DNA from: Listeria grayi DSM 20601
GTDB taxonomy: Bacteria > Bacillota > Bacilli > Lactobacillales > Listeriaceae
Direction of reading: 5' to 3'
Assembly: GCF_000148995.1 (NCBI RefSeq)
Contig: NZ_GL538352.1
Coordinates: 1,064,149-1,128,148, forward strand
DNA: 64,000 nucleotides
Shown here: one piece after another, positions 33,794 to 47,053 of the stretch
Layout: every line of letters starts with the position of its first letter
Position numbering within the stretch: the first letter of the stretch is position 1
The notes under the pieces: generated by a model
What the model was told of the DNA's origin: nothing
Database searches by the model: none
Seen by the model: the letters and a program-made list of their open reading frames with translations, nothing else
Program-made: the position numbers and the translations under genes

Positions 33794-35530
33794 CTATTCT
33801 ACTTCCACCGGAATCACCTGGAATTTTTCAAAATCAAACAATCCGTTATCCGTTAATTTTAATGTCGGGATAACTGGCAATGTTAAGAATGATAGTGTTA
33901 AAAATGGATCAAACCCGCGAGCTGTACTAATGCTGTGGAATGCTGTTTCTAATTCCAGTAGCCCGCTCTGGACGTTTTCAAAAGTGTCATCGCTTAGAAG
34001 ACCGGCAATTGGCAGCGGCAGGCAAGATAATACTTTCCCGTCTGCAACCACAACGATACCGCCATTTTTCTCCGTGATCGTTTCAATAGCAAGCATGATC
34101 GAATCGTCATCGGCACCAACGGCCACGATATTATGCGAATCATGTGCCACTGTCGTAGCGATCGCGCCTTTTTGTAGTCCAAATCCTTTGACGATGCCAA
34201 GACCTACGTTTCCGGTATTTTTGTGTCGTTCGACCACGACCATTTTTTGTTGATCGGCATGAATCGAAGGCATAAATTGACCACTTTCAAGGGAAACGGT
34301 CTCTTGAAGTGGATCAGTAAATAATTGGTTCGGACGAATGCCGATAACATTACATAATGAAGAATGAAGGTGCAGTTCCAGATCTTCTGGCTTCAACTGA
34401 TGTCTAACGGTTGGCGATTGGAACTCCGTTTTTCCAGTCGAATGGAAATAACTTTCCTTACGAACATGGTCGGCTACGACAAGTTCTCCTTTTTTCATCA
34501 CATCTGTGATAGAGACTTCTGTTAAGTCATCCATGAAGAGGATGTCTGCTTGATAACCTGCTGCGATCGCACCTAAATAGGGAAGTTGATGGCAAGTAGC
34601 CGCATTGATCGATGCAAGCTGGATTGCTGTGATCGGATCCATTCCACTGGCGATCGCCATCTTCACATGGTAATTGATCGAACCTTCTGTCATAATATCG
34701 GAAATCAATTTATCATCGGTACAGAAACAAAAACGATGACTATTCGTTTCATTTACAGCAGCTAATGTATGCTTCAGATCCCTGCCGACTGTTCCCTCAC
34801 GAAGCATCACATACATCCCTGCACGTAACCGATCGAGCGCTTCTTCAGCGGATGTGCTTTCGTGGTCGGTGCGAATCCCTGCTGCTAAGTAATTATTAAG
34901 ATCTTGACTGTGCAGGCCGGCGCCATGTCCATCGATTCGGCCGCCTTCCGCTTTGGCATCAAGAATCTTTTGCAAGATATCCTCGCTTCCGCTAGCTACA
35001 GAAGGAAAATCCATCACTTCCGCTAGACCGATCACCTTTGGATGTGCATAAAGTGGCTTTAGCTGTTTTGCTTTTAATTCTGCACCATTATTTTCTGTTT
35101 GGGTGGCTGGTACGGAGGAAGGCAGCATGACAAACATATCCAGCGGAATCCCCTCCGCATTCTCAAGCATAAACGTAATACCTGCTTCTCCAGCAACATT
35201 TGCGATCTCATGTGGATCAGTAACGATCGTTGTCACGCCATTTGGAAGTAGGACCCGAGCAAATTCTGCCGGTGTCACCATTGCGCTTTCGACATGCACA
35301 TGACTATCGATAAAACCTGGGACCAAGTATTTTCCTTTTGCATCGATAACGGTCTTTGCCTTTTGAAACTCGCCGATTCCAGCGATATAGCCGTTCTTGA
35401 TCGCAATATCACCTGTCATGATCTCTTTGGAAAACACATTCACAATTTTTCCATTCTTAATAACGATATCTGCAGCTTCTCGATGATTGCTCACCGCGAT
35501 ACGTTCCTGCAGCTGTTTCACTGTTTCCAA
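33794..35530 (-). CDS. adeC: Adenine deaminase
   Basis: 578 residues of the amidohydrolase fold with the metal-binding PGFIDSHVHVES and later GLAEVMDFPSV, DGHGAGL and CFCTDDK segments; the C-terminal domain is that of Ade-type deaminases (AVGADDDSIMLAIETI). It converts adenine to hypoxanthine plus ammonia, feeding purine salvage. Corresponds to lmo1742. It is the last gene of a unit with the 150-residue gene and the epimerase-like gene. Confidence 0.95.
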   Translation of the reverse strand: METVKQLQERIAVSNHREAADIVIKNGKIVNVFSKEIMTGDIAIKNGYIAGIGEFQKAKTVIDAKGKYLVPGFIDSHVHVESAMVTPAEFARVLLPNGVTTIVTDPHEIANVAGEAGITFMLENAEGIPLDMFVMLPSSVPATQTENNGAELKAKQLKPLYAHPKVIGLAEVMDFPSVASGSEDILQKILDAKAEGGRIDGHGAGLHSQDLNNYLAAGIRTDHESTSAEEALDRLRAGMYVMLREGTVGRDLKHTLAAVNETNSHRFCFCTDDKLISDIMTEGSINYHVKMAIASGMDPITAIQLASINAATCHQLPYLGAIAAGYQADILFMDDLTEVSITDVMKKGELVVADHVRKESYFHSTGKTEFQSPTVRHQLKPEDLELHLHSSLCNVIGIRPNQLFTDPLQETVSLESGQFMPSIHADQQKMVVVERHKNTGNVGLGIVKGFGLQKGAIATTVAHDSHNIVAVGADDDSIMLAIETITEKNGGIVVVADGKVLSCLPLPIAGLLSDDTFENVQSGLLELETAFHSISTARGFDPFLTLSFLTLPVIPTLKLTDNGLFDFEKFQVIPVEVE

Positions 35531-35553
35531 ATCCTCTTCCTCCTATCTATCGG

Positions 35554-36006
35554 TCAAGCTTCGTAAAAACCTTCATCTAGCAAGTAGCCTTGCGCAGCTT
35601 CCAAACTAGGAAAAACGGCTTCCACATTATCACCTGTATAGATGATCCACATTTCATTTTCATAACTGGTACGTAATTCTTCGCCGCGGTCATTGCGGAA
35701 AAGAATCGTATCCCCATTTTGATAGGGTTCGCCATCGGTCTGTAGATAGCCCATCGCCCCTTTTAAAACGGCTTCCAATTCCGTGGCATTATAATCGCGG
35801 ATGTTTACAAAGCCATCTTTGCCGGCTTCGGGAGAATCTGGCAAATAAACAAAGCCATTGCCGTTCGGGTGTAAAAATTTAACTACGATCTGCTTATCGC
35901 GCTTGCTTTCGGGATAATGGTAATTGATGCGTCCAAGCGAGACCGGATTTGCTTCTAAGCCATCCATTTTTTCAATAATTGCTTGTTTTTCTTCAAATGA
36001 GAGCAT
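35554..36006 (-). CDS. Conserved hypothetical protein (Lmo1743-like)
   Basis: 150 residues, acidic, no signal peptide or membrane segment. The sequence has repeated beta-type stretches (GNGFVYLPDSPEAGKDGFV, TILFRNDRGEELRTSYENE) and ends with PSLEAAQGYLLDEGFYEA. I recognise only its position between adenine deaminase and an epimerase-like gene, as in other listeriae; function unknown. Gaps of 15-25 nt on both sides indicate co-transcription. Confidence 0.8.
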   Translation of the reverse strand: MLSFEEKQAIIEKMDGLEANPVSLGRINYHYPESKRDKQIVVKFLHPNGNGFVYLPDSPEAGKDGFVNIRDYNATELEAVLKGAMGYLQTDGEPYQNGDTILFRNDRGEELRTSYENEMWIIYTGDNVEAVFPSLEAAQGYLLDEGFYEA

Positions 36007-36021
36007 ATTTTTCTTCCCTTT

Positions 36022-36900
36022 CTATTTACCAGATTGAATCAAGGTATCGACTAATTTTGGAAACCAATCTTCTAAATTCTCAAATTCAAATCCGGCTTCT
36101 TTTGCTTTAGCTGTATTCAGCGTGTTCGTTCCTGGAATGTCAAATGGCGAATTGTCCTCTTGGTCGGCGATAAATTCTAATTTGCATTTTCTTGCTACTT
36201 TGCTTTCAATGATCTCGATAATTTTTTGAAGGGTATAGCTACCGTCCGAACTAGCGTTGATCGGTCCTGTTACATCTGTTTCTGTTCCTACCCATTTCAA
36301 AAAGCGTGCTGCTTCCTGATCTAAGATGAAATCAGTCGCCGCATGTTCATGCGTGATCGCGATTTCTTTTCCACGACGGATATGTTCAATATGAAATTCC
36401 AACCGCTCGGTATAATCTGCCTCACCAAGCACGATCGGAAAGCGAACAGCCACTACTGGGAATGTTGCTTTTTGGAAAAAAACTGCCTCGGCAAGACGCT
36501 TGCCTTCACCATAATCGAAATCATCTTTTGAGCCATGAATGATCTCATAGGTGCTTGGTTCAAAGTCGCTTTCCGTAAGTTCGCGGTCTTTGTTGCGGTA
36601 GACAGCTTTAGAAGATGTGAAGATATAGCGTTTCACTTTGTCTTTAAAGGCACTCACTGCATAGCTGGCTTCTTGTGGTGAATAACAGATATTGTCATAA
36701 ACAACATCCCACTTTTCATTCGCGATTCGAAACACATCATCACGTAAAGTACGGTTGAGCACGACGGTCCTCACTTTATCTCCGAATGGATGCTCCTGTT
36801 TCCCACGCGTTGCGATCGTTACATCGTGTTCCGCATCTATCAATGCCTCTACAAGCTGTTTCCCAAAAAATCGTGTCCCACCAAAAACCAAAATCTTCAC
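36022..36900 (-). CDS. NAD-dependent epimerase/dehydratase family protein
   Basis: 292 residues of the extended short-chain dehydrogenase fold. The N-terminal nucleotide-binding loop is GGTRFFGKQLVEAL, and the catalytic Tyr-x3-Lys appears as YGEGKRLAE; a threonine/serine-rich FTSSKAVY precedes it. Such enzymes act on nucleotide sugars or quinones; the substrate is unknown. Corresponds to lmo1744. In L. monocytogenes the virR and virAB genes follow upstream, but here only one small membrane-protein gene does. Confidence 0.88.
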   Translation of the reverse strand: MKILVFGGTRFFGKQLVEALIDAEHDVTIATRGKQEHPFGDKVRTVVLNRTLRDDVFRIANEKWDVVYDNICYSPQEASYAVSAFKDKVKRYIFTSSKAVYRNKDRELTESDFEPSTYEIIHGSKDDFDYGEGKRLAEAVFFQKATFPVVAVRFPIVLGEADYTERLEFHIEHIRRGKEIAITHEHAATDFILDQEAARFLKWVGTETDVTGPINASSDGSYTLQKIIEIIESKVARKCKLEFIADQEDNSPFDIPGTNTLNTAKAKEAGFEFENLEDWFPKLVDTLIQSGK

Positions 36901-36960
36901 TTTTATTGCCCCCTTAGCAAAAACAGGAACCTCCTTTTCCGAGATTCACTGCTATTTCTT

Positions 36961-37416
36961 TTAATTGAATTCTACCGTTTCTGTACTTGTGAACTGCCGG
37001 TAAGTATTGATCCGCACTAATAGTTGTTCTAAGTCCAACTGACTATCCGCAGCGGTGATATTCCAAATGACTTCCTCACGTCCTTTGATCGACGTTGTCA
37101 AATGCAGTTTTTGGGTAAACGCCAAACCGAGTTTCCCCGGGATCAATTCTATCTTTTCGATCTCCTCCCATGTTTTGAAATCCGTGCGATACGTCAGCCC
37201 GGCTTCCGAGAGGATGATCACAGGGAAAACTTGTAGTAGTTTACTTCCCCGCCAAATCATCACGAGTAGTAAAAACAGGAATAAAATCGTTTTTTCCAAA
37301 CCAGTAACACCTTTGATATGGACAAAGCCGATGTAGATAAAGAGACAAGCCGCTAGCCAAATCAAAATCTCCGAAACAATGAGACGCTTATTGGTATATA
37401 TTTTTTCTTCGCTCAT
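36961..37416 (-). CDS. Membrane protein with PH-like C-terminal domain
   Basis: 151 residues. Two membrane segments (about 12-34 and 40-57) are followed by a soluble beta-rich part (ILSEAGLTYRTDFKTWEEIEKIELIPGK) that resembles bacterial PH-like domains. Function unknown; probably the lmo1748 counterpart. It lies 60 nt upstream of the epimerase gene on the same strand and is divergent from aroK. Confidence 0.75.
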   Translation of the reverse strand: MSEEKIYTNKRLIVSEILIWLAACLFIYIGFVHIKGVTGLEKTILFLFLLLVMIWRGSKLLQVFPVIILSEAGLTYRTDFKTWEEIEKIELIPGKLGLAFTQKLHLTTSIKGREEVIWNITAADSQLDLEQLLVRINTYRQFTSTETVEFN

Positions 37417-37510
37417 AGACGCTCCTTTAGCTAAAGTTATTATCTCTATTGTACAATGAAACCGTATGATTTAAAACCATTGATTCCTATTTTCGGAAAA
37501 TCGTGTTTTG

Positions 37511-37519
37511 TGCTATACT
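37511..37519 (+). promoter_or_regulatory. Extended -10 promoter of aroK
   Basis: TG-C-TATACT fits an extended -10 element about 40 nt before the aroK start; no good -35 is visible. Confidence 0.55.
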
Positions 37520-37560
37520 TTCTTTAGCGCTTTTATGTATAAAATAAGGAGGGACGCAAC

Positions 37561-38061
37561 ATGAAGCAAGTCATCCTTGTCGGGTTCATGGGTGCCGGCA
37601 AAACGACGATCGGAAAGTTACTGGCGAAACGTAAGGGCATGCCTTATTATGATATCGATGAAGAAATCGTACAGGATCAGAAGCAAACGATTGCGGCGAT
37701 TTTTGCGGAAAGCGGAGAAGAAGCTTTTCGGAAATTAGAAACAGCGAAATTACAGGAATTGCTAGGGAAAAATGGTGTCATCTCAACTGGTGGTGGGATT
37801 GTTCTGAATGCCGATAACCGCGAATTACTCACCTCGCATCCAGCTGTATTTTACTTACAAACATCGCCTACGACATTTTTAGAACGTTTGAAAGAAGATA
37901 CCTCACGGCCATTGATCCAGCAAAAAACGATGGCAGAAGTAGAAGCGATTTTTGAGCCACGAGTTCCGTTGTATGAAGGAGTCGCGAGCCATATTATTAC
38001 GACGGATGAAAAATCGCCGGAGGTTATTGTGGAGGAGATCATAGCAAAAACGACTTGCTAG
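37561..38061 (+). CDS. aroK: Shikimate kinase
   Basis: 166 residues with P-loop GFMGAGKTTIGKLLAKR, the shikimate-binding DIDEEI and SGEEAFRKLE, and STGGGIV; it phosphorylates shikimate at the 3-position on the way to chorismate and aromatic amino acids. SD AAGGAGG. It is a single-gene unit divergent from the 151-residue membrane protein. Its stop codon lies inside the terminator hairpin. Confidence 0.95.
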   Translation: MKQVILVGFMGAGKTTIGKLLAKRKGMPYYDIDEEIVQDQKQTIAAIFAESGEEAFRKLETAKLQELLGKNGVISTGGGIVLNADNRELLTSHPAVFYLQTSPTTFLERLKEDTSRPLIQQKTMAEVEAIFEPRVPLYEGVASHIITTDEKSPEVIVEEIIAKTTC

Positions 38062-38095
38062 CGAGACGAGTGTCTTACTTGCAAGTCGTTTTTTT
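38046..38095. terminator. Bidirectional terminator between aroK and rlmD
   Basis: AAAAACGACTTGC (38046-38058) pairs with GCAAGTCGTTTTT (38081-38093), followed by T residues on the plus strand. The aroK stop codon (38059-38061) is in the loop. Confidence 0.85.
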
Positions 38096-39458
38096 ATTGT
38101 AGTTCTAGTACCGTCACTGCCTCAATATGATTCGTCATCGGAAACATATCCACCGGCTGAACCGTCTTCGCAGTATAACCACCTGCAGTCAAAATCTGCA
38201 TATCTCGGGCAAGTGTAGCCGGATTACAGGACACATAAACCACTTTTTTCGGTTTCATATCAATAATCGTTTCTAAAAGCTTTTCATCGCAGCCCTTGCG
38301 AGGTGGATCGACAACTAAAACATCTGCTTTGATGCCAGATCGATACCAATTTGGGATCACTTCTTCTGCTTTTCCGGTTTCAAAGGTGACATTGTCCAGC
38401 TGATTCAACTGGGCATTTGCTTTTGCGTCAATAATGGCTTGTGGTACAATTTCCACGCCATAAACATGTTTGGCATTTTTGGCTAGGCAAAGGGAGATCG
38501 AGCCGATTCCGCAGTAAGCATCGATTACGATTTCATCCCCTGTCAGTCCTGCTGCGTCTAGTGCTTCTTGATATAATACTTCCGTTTGCTCTGGGTTGAC
38601 TTGGTAAAACGACTTCGCCGAAATAGCAAAATGGATGCCGTGGATCGTATCGGTGATCATTTCTTTTCCCCATAATGTACGGGTCGTCTCGCCCATGATC
38701 ACATTCGTTTTTGCGGCATTGATGTTTTGCACGATGGAAGCAATGTTTGGTACTTCTTTTTGGATATCAGCCACTAATTCAGTCAGGTTTGGAAATTTTT
38801 TGCGCGTTGTTACGAGCACGATCATCAGTTCGCCGCTTGTTTTGCCATAACGTGTCATGATATGGCGGATATCGCCGCGGCCTGTTTCTTCTTGATAAGG
38901 CATAATCGCATATTTTTCGAGTAAGCGGCGTACGATCTGAACAGCATCGTCTCCGGTTCGATTATGGATCAGGCAGGTATCCATATCAATAATGTCATGG
39001 CTTCGTTTTTGATAAAAACCTGCTTGGATCTTGCCATTCACGTAACCAACAGGGACTTGTGATTTGTTCCGATAGCGAAATGGCATCTCCATTCCCAGTG
39101 TTGGCTTCACTTCCACATCCAGTTTTCCGATCCGTTTCATGTTTTGCGCGCCTTGGTTCTGTTTGAACGCTAGCTGCCCGTCATAACTTAAATGCTGCAA
39201 GCTGCAGCCACCGCATTTAGCATAAACTTCGCAAGGGGGTTCCACACGCTCTGGACTTGTTTGGGTCAGGTTTTCTAAACGGCCAAAACCGTACTTTTTA
39301 TTCGCCTTCACTACTCGGACACTTGCCTTTTCACCTGGCAATGTATTGGGAATGAAAAGCGGATATCCGTCGATTTTTGCAACGCCGTTTCCATCGTGTG
39401 TTAAATCTTCTATTTCTACATCAATGATGTCATTTTTCTTTACTAATTCTGTGCTCAT
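38094..39458 (-). CDS. rlmD: 23S rRNA (uracil-C5)-methyltransferase, RumA/RlmD type
   Basis: 454 residues from the ATG at 39458 (AAAGGGG eight bases upstream; an earlier ATG lacks this). An N-terminal TRAM RNA-binding domain is followed by an iron-sulfur cluster motif (CEVYAKCGGCSLQH, with a later Cys in CLIHN) and a C-terminal SAM methyltransferase domain with DAYCGIGSISLCLA, DPPRKGCDE and the nucleophile in VSCNPATLARD. It makes 5-methyluridine in 23S rRNA. In Gram-positives one such enzyme may serve both U747 and U1939. Corresponds to lmo1751. Confidence 0.92.
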   Translation of the reverse strand: MSTELVKKNDIIDVEIEDLTHDGNGVAKIDGYPLFIPNTLPGEKASVRVVKANKKYGFGRLENLTQTSPERVEPPCEVYAKCGGCSLQHLSYDGQLAFKQNQGAQNMKRIGKLDVEVKPTLGMEMPFRYRNKSQVPVGYVNGKIQAGFYQKRSHDIIDMDTCLIHNRTGDDAVQIVRRLLEKYAIMPYQEETGRGDIRHIMTRYGKTSGELMIVLVTTRKKFPNLTELVADIQKEVPNIASIVQNINAAKTNVIMGETTRTLWGKEMITDTIHGIHFAISAKSFYQVNPEQTEVLYQEALDAAGLTGDEIVIDAYCGIGSISLCLAKNAKHVYGVEIVPQAIIDAKANAQLNQLDNVTFETGKAEEVIPNWYRSGIKADVLVVDPPRKGCDEKLLETIIDMKPKKVVYVSCNPATLARDMQILTAGGYTAKTVQPVDMFPMTNHIEAVTVLELQ

Positions 39459-39490
39459 TGACTTCGCCCCTTTCATTCGGAAAGTACCAC

Positions 39491-39519
39491 ATGATAAAAA
39501 TGTCCCGACTCCGGGTCAA
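39491..39519 (-). promoter_or_regulatory. Promoter of rlmD
   Basis: Minus strand: TTGACC, 17-nt spacer, TATCAT, about 30 nt before the rlmD start codon. A small GCGGA/TCCGC hairpin separates it from dgkB. Confidence 0.72.
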
Positions 39520-39582
39520 AGGTTCTGCTTTCCTTTTCCTAGAATCTGAACATTTCATCGTGCTGCGGATCATTTTCCGCCT

Positions 39583-40509
39583 TTATTTTTCGATAAATAG
39601 ATCTGTATCAAGTAGTGCCACGCTATCAGCGAAAAATTCAATGTGTTGTTTTAAATTCAAAAATGTCATTGGTGTCTCGCCGCCAAGTTCGCCGTCTAAG
39701 TTAATCAACATTTTGTCTTTCGAGGTTACGACAACTTTGCTCGATTTTGTATAGATGATATTCGGTTCTTTGATGTGATCGCCGCGTAGTGCCAATGTAA
39801 TCAGCCGAATAAGTTCTGGTAAATTCGTCTTTTTCACGATGATCAAGGAAAATTTTCCGTCATCGAGTTTCGCATCTGGAGCGATTTTCTCAAAACCGCC
39901 GATCGAATTTGTTAGTGCGAGCAAAAAAAGTAAGGTTTTGCCTTCAAAAACGCCGTCATCATATTCAATTCGTACTTTTGTTGGTTTCAAAGAAGGGATC
40001 ATTTCGATTCCTTTTAAATAGTATGCCAATTGGCCAAGCATCGTCTTCAACTTGCTGGGAACGTCATACGTAAGCTCAGTCAAACGTCCGCCTCCGCCGA
40101 TATTGATAAAGTAGGTATCATTTGCTTTTCCGATATCCATCGCAATGCTGTCACCTTCCGCAATGATCTTCGTCGCTTTGATAACGTCGCGTGGAATATG
40201 TAATGCTCTGGCAAAATCGTTAGTCGTTCCAGTTGGGATAATACCGACTTTCGGACGATAAGGTTTTTCAGCGATCCCGTTGATCACTTCATTGATCGTC
40301 CCGTCGCCTCCAGCAGCGATCACAAGATCATAATGTGCTTCGACTGCTTCTTCGGCAGCTCGCTTGGCATCGCCTGGTTCAGCCGTTGTTGCGTGAGCGG
40401 AAGCAACATACCCTGCCTGCTCTAATATCGATAGCACGTCTGCTAAGTTTTTTTTGATAATTTCACGGCCAGATGTCGGATTATAAATCACTCGGGCACT
40501 TTTTTGCAT
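39583..40509 (-). CDS. dgkB: Diacylglycerol kinase
   Basis: 308 residues of the DagK family with the ATP-binding loop AAGGDGTINEVINGI, the NPTSGRE start motif and GTTNDFARALHIPRD. It phosphorylates diacylglycerol released during lipoteichoic acid synthesis, returning it to phospholipid. The ATG at 40509 is preferred to that at 40518, which abuts the GAGAGG ribosome site. Corresponds to lmo1753. Confidence 0.93.
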   Translation of the reverse strand: MQKSARVIYNPTSGREIIKKNLADVLSILEQAGYVASAHATTAEPGDAKRAAEEAVEAHYDLVIAAGGDGTINEVINGIAEKPYRPKVGIIPTGTTNDFARALHIPRDVIKATKIIAEGDSIAMDIGKANDTYFINIGGGGRLTELTYDVPSKLKTMLGQLAYYLKGIEMIPSLKPTKVRIEYDDGVFEGKTLLFLLALTNSIGGFEKIAPDAKLDDGKFSLIIVKKTNLPELIRLITLALRGDHIKEPNIIYTKSSKVVVTSKDKMLINLDGELGGETPMTFLNLKQHIEFFADSVALLDTDLFIEK

Positions 40510-40576
40510 GATGGTCATCCTCTCTTACTAAACAAACAAGCCTAACGGCCAATCTCATTTTTTCCTCAGTATTTCT

Positions 40577-40585
40577 ATTATAGCA
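40577..40585 (-). promoter_or_regulatory. Extended -10 promoter of dgkB
   Basis: Minus strand TG-C-TATAAT, about 65 nt before the dgkB start, with only a weak -35. Confidence 0.6.
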
Positions 40586-40624
40586 AATTTAACTGGCAAA
40601 AACTATTCTGATACTTTTTTTGCA

Positions 40625-40662
40625 AACAAAAAAGGAATAAAGACATGAGCTTTATTCCTTTT
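40625..40662 (-). terminator. Terminator after gatB
   Basis: A perfect 13-bp stem (40630-40642 with 40650-40662, seven-base loop) followed by a T-rich run on the minus strand; it ends the gatCAB transcript. Confidence 0.88.
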
Positions 40663-40669
40663 CTTATGT

Positions 40670-42100
40670 TTAGCGCTTGTTCATTTCTTCTACTAATAAT
40701 TTATTGACCATTGGCGGGTTTGCTTGGCCTTTCGTTGCTTTCATTACTTGACCGACTAAGAAGCCGACTGCGCGATCTTTCCCATTTTTGAAATCAACGA
40801 TCGATTGTTCGTTGTTGTCTAAAATATCGGAAATGATTTTTCGCAATTCACCTTCGTCAGAAATTTGTACAAGACCTTTTTCTTTCACGATGACTTCTGG
40901 ATCGCCGCCATTTTCAGCAAGCTCACGGAAAACCTTTTTGGCGATTTTGGAAGAGATCGTTCCTGCTTGGATAAGTTTGATCATCGCTGCTAAGTTTTCC
41001 GGTGTCAAACCTGTATCATGCAATTCTTTTTGTTCCGCGTTCAGATAAGCAGACACTTCGCCCATCAGCCAGTTCGATGCTTGTTTTACGTCTGCACCTG
41101 CCTGTACCGTACCCTCAAAGAAATCAGACATTTCTTTTGTGAGTGTTAATACCATAGCATCATAGGCTGGTAATCCTAGTTCGGAAACGTAGCGTGCCTT
41201 TCTTTCGTCCGGCAGTTCTGGAATGGTACGCTTGATTTTTTCCTTCCAAGCTTCGTCGATGAATAGATCCACCAGATCTGGTTCCGGGAAATACCGATAA
41301 TCATCGGAACCTTCCTTGACACGCATCAATGTCGTTTTCCCAGTTGCTTCTTCATAGCGGCGTGTTTCTTGCAAGATCTCACCACCGGCTTTAAGTACGG
41401 CGATTTGGCGTTCTACTTCATATTCGATTCCTTTGCGTACGTTATTAAACGAGTTAAGGTTTTTAAGTTCCGTTTTTACACCAAATGCTTCTTGTCCTAC
41501 TGGACGCACAGAAATATTCGCATCACAGCGCATCGATCCTTCTTCCATTTTCACATCGGAAACGCCCGTGTATTGAATGATCGATTTCAATTTTTCTAAA
41601 TAGGCATAAGCTTCATCAGCTGTACGCATATCTGGTTCAGAAACGATCTCGATAAGTGGTGTTCCCTGACGATTGATGTCGACCAGCGAATAACCATGAG
41701 ACGTATGGGTGTTTTTACCAGCATCTTCTTCTAAATGCAAACGCGTGATACCGATTTTTTTCTTCACGCCGTCTACTTCTACTTCCAAAAAGCCATGCTC
41801 GCCGATTGGTTTATCGAATTGCGAGATTTGGTAGGCTTTGGGATTATCGGGATAAAAATAGTTTTTACGGTCGAATTTTGTGTGCGTAGCGATTTCGCAA
41901 TTGATCGCCATGGCAGCTTTCATTCCGTATTCTACGGCGCGTTTATTCAAGACTGGAAGGACACCCGGCATCCCTAAATCTACGACCGTCGTATTGGTAT
42001 TCGGTTCTGCACCAAAATGGGCCGGCGCAGAGGAAAAGATTTTTGATTCTGTTTTTAATTCTACATGGACTTCAAGTCCGATTACTGTTTCAAAGTTCAT
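40670..42100 (-). CDS. gatB: Aspartyl/glutamyl-tRNA amidotransferase subunit B
   Basis: 476 residues with the GatB N-terminal signature ([41 protein letters not shown]) and the C-terminal YqeY/GatB helical domain that holds the tRNA. It activates Glu-tRNA(Gln) (or Asp-tRNA(Asn)) by phosphorylation before amidation with ammonia from GatA. It follows gatA by 14 nt, with AGGAGG upstream, and is the last gene of a long housekeeping transcript. Confidence 0.96.
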   Translation of the reverse strand: MNFETVIGLEVHVELKTESKIFSSAPAHFGAEPNTNTTVVDLGMPGVLPVLNKRAVEYGMKAAMAINCEIATHTKFDRKNYFYPDNPKAYQISQFDKPIGEHGFLEVEVDGVKKKIGITRLHLEEDAGKNTHTSHGYSLVDINRQGTPLIEIVSEPDMRTADEAYAYLEKLKSIIQYTGVSDVKMEEGSMRCDANISVRPVGQEAFGVKTELKNLNSFNNVRKGIEYEVERQIAVLKAGGEILQETRRYEEATGKTTLMRVKEGSDDYRYFPEPDLVDLFIDEAWKEKIKRTIPELPDERKARYVSELGLPAYDAMVLTLTKEMSDFFEGTVQAGADVKQASNWLMGEVSAYLNAEQKELHDTGLTPENLAAMIKLIQAGTISSKIAKKVFRELAENGGDPEVIVKEKGLVQISDEGELRKIISDILDNNEQSIVDFKNGKDRAVGFLVGQVMKATKGQANPPMVNKLLVEEMNKR

Positions 42101-42114
42101 TTCTACAGCGCCTC

Positions 42115-43566
42115 CTATAAATTTGGTCTTTCTTTATGGAATGAAGTTGATTGTTCAAATGCGTGGGCAACTTTATAGATCGTTGCTTCATCGAAATAAT
42201 TACCGATGATCTGCAAACCGACAGGCAATCCATCAGAAAAGCCACATGGAACAGAAATCGCCGGTACGCCGGACAGATTGATCGGGATCGTAAGTAAGTC
42301 ATTTAAATACATGGTGATTGGATCATGGATCATACCGTCAATATCGAAAGCCGTTGTCGGTGCAGTTGGTCCAATGATCACATCGTAATCCGCAAACACA
42401 TCTGTGAAATCTTTTTTGATAAGTGTACGTGCTTGTTGGGCTTTTTTGTAGTAAGCATCGTAATAACCGGAGCTAAGAGCATAGGTACCAAGCATGATCC
42501 GGCGTTTGACTTCATCGCCAAAACCTTCTGAACGTGTTTTCGTATATAATTCTTCTAAGTTTGCAGCGTTTGGTGTGCGGTATCCATAGCGGACACCGTC
42601 GAAACGTGCAAGGTTGGAGGATGCTTCACTGGAAGCTAAAATATAATAGCTTGCCACGCCATATTCAGAATGCGGCAGGGAAACTTCTTCCCATACTGCT
42701 CCAAGTTCTTCTAATTTTTTCAGTGCTTCCATGACGGCCTTTTTCACACCGGGTTCGATACCATCGCCGAAGTATTCTTTCGGTACACCGATTTTCAGAC
42801 CTTTGATGTCGCCTGTTAAATGATCCGTATATTTAGTGATCGGTTCATTGATCGAAGTCGAGTCATTTTCATCCACGCCAGCAATTGCTTCTAATAAATA
42901 AGCATTGTCTTCTACTGTACGTGTGATTGGACCGATTTGGTCAAGTGAAGAAGCAAACGCGATCAATCCAAAACGGGAAACACGGCCATATGTAGGCTTC
43001 ATTCCGACAACTCCGCAGAAAGCTGCTGGTTGACGGATCGAGCCACCAGTATCGCTTCCTAGTGAAAATAGTACTTCGCCTGCTGCAACAGCTGCTGCGC
43101 TACCACCAGAGGAACCGCCGGGAACTTTATCCAAGTTCCATGGATTACGTGTTTTATGGAAATGAGAAGTTTCCGTAGAAGAACCCATCGCAAATTCATC
43201 CATGTTGAGTTTACCGATATTGATCGTTTCCGCTTGTTTTAATTTGCTTACAACAGTTGCGTCGTAGATCGGATCAAAGTTTTCCAGCATTTTACTGGCT
43301 GCTGTCGTACGCAGATTTTTGGTTACGATATTATCTTTGATCCCGATCGGCAAACCGCTCAAGATATGTTTGGCGTCAAAACCGGCATCATCTAGTTCTT
43401 CTGCAACGCTTAGGGCTTGTTCTTTATTTAGTTCCAGAAAAGCACCTACCTTGTCCTCTACTTCTTCAATTCGATCATACGATGCTTTTACTAAATCATA
43501 AGCCGTGATCTCTTTATTTACTAACTTATCATGTAATTCTTTTATTGAATAATCCAATAATCCCAA
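42115..43566 (-). CDS. gatA: Glutamyl-tRNA(Gln) amidotransferase subunit A
   Basis: 483 residues of the amidase-signature family. The Ser-cisSer-Lys triad is in PIGIKDNI and [15 protein letters not shown], followed by [19 protein letters not shown]. It releases ammonia from glutamine and channels it to GatB. Translation starts at TTG, with AAGGAGGG upstream, 26 nt after gatC. Confidence 0.96.
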   Translation of the reverse strand: MGLLDYSIKELHDKLVNKEITAYDLVKASYDRIEEVEDKVGAFLELNKEQALSVAEELDDAGFDAKHILSGLPIGIKDNIVTKNLRTTAASKMLENFDPIYDATVVSKLKQAETINIGKLNMDEFAMGSSTETSHFHKTRNPWNLDKVPGGSSGGSAAAVAAGEVLFSLGSDTGGSIRQPAAFCGVVGMKPTYGRVSRFGLIAFASSLDQIGPITRTVEDNAYLLEAIAGVDENDSTSINEPITKYTDHLTGDIKGLKIGVPKEYFGDGIEPGVKKAVMEALKKLEELGAVWEEVSLPHSEYGVASYYILASSEASSNLARFDGVRYGYRTPNAANLEELYTKTRSEGFGDEVKRRIMLGTYALSSGYYDAYYKKAQQARTLIKKDFTDVFADYDVIIGPTAPTTAFDIDGMIHDPITMYLNDLLTIPINLSGVPAISVPCGFSDGLPVGLQIIGNYFDEATIYKVAHAFEQSTSFHKERPNL

Positions 43567-43592
43567 AGTACTTTCCCTCCTTGAATGTTCGC

Positions 43593-43886
43593 TTAGTCTT
43601 CTAAAATCGTTGGCACTTTGAACATGCCGTCTTGTGTTTCCGGTGCATTTTTGAGTACCAATTTGCGGTCTAAACCAGGATGCGCGACATCTTCACGCAA
43701 TACATTGGAGACATCGATCGCATGAGAAGTCGGCTCGACATTTGCCGTATCCAAAGTGTTTAGTTTTTCGACCATTGTAATGATATTCCCAAGTTGCTCC
43801 GCGAATACTTCTGCCTCGCGCTCACTTACTTCTAGTTTTGCTAAATGAGCCACTTTTTCTACTGTTTCTTTTGATATATTTGACAA
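43593..43886 (-). CDS. gatC: Glutamyl-tRNA(Gln) amidotransferase subunit C
   Basis: 97 residues, the short helical subunit that wraps GatA and stabilises the complex. The typical pattern ([54 protein letters not shown]) is present. It starts at TTG with GGAGGG upstream, 12 nt after the CamS gene, so it is first in gatCAB but probably also read from the upstream operon. Confidence 0.95.
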   Translation of the reverse strand: MSNISKETVEKVAHLAKLEVSEREAEVFAEQLGNIITMVEKLNTLDTANVEPTSHAIDVSNVLREDVAHPGLDRKLVLKNAPETQDGMFKVPTILED

Positions 43887-43898
43887 CCAAAATCCCTC

Positions 43899-47038
<3,140 letters not shown>

Positions 47039-47053
47039 CTACACCTACTTCAC

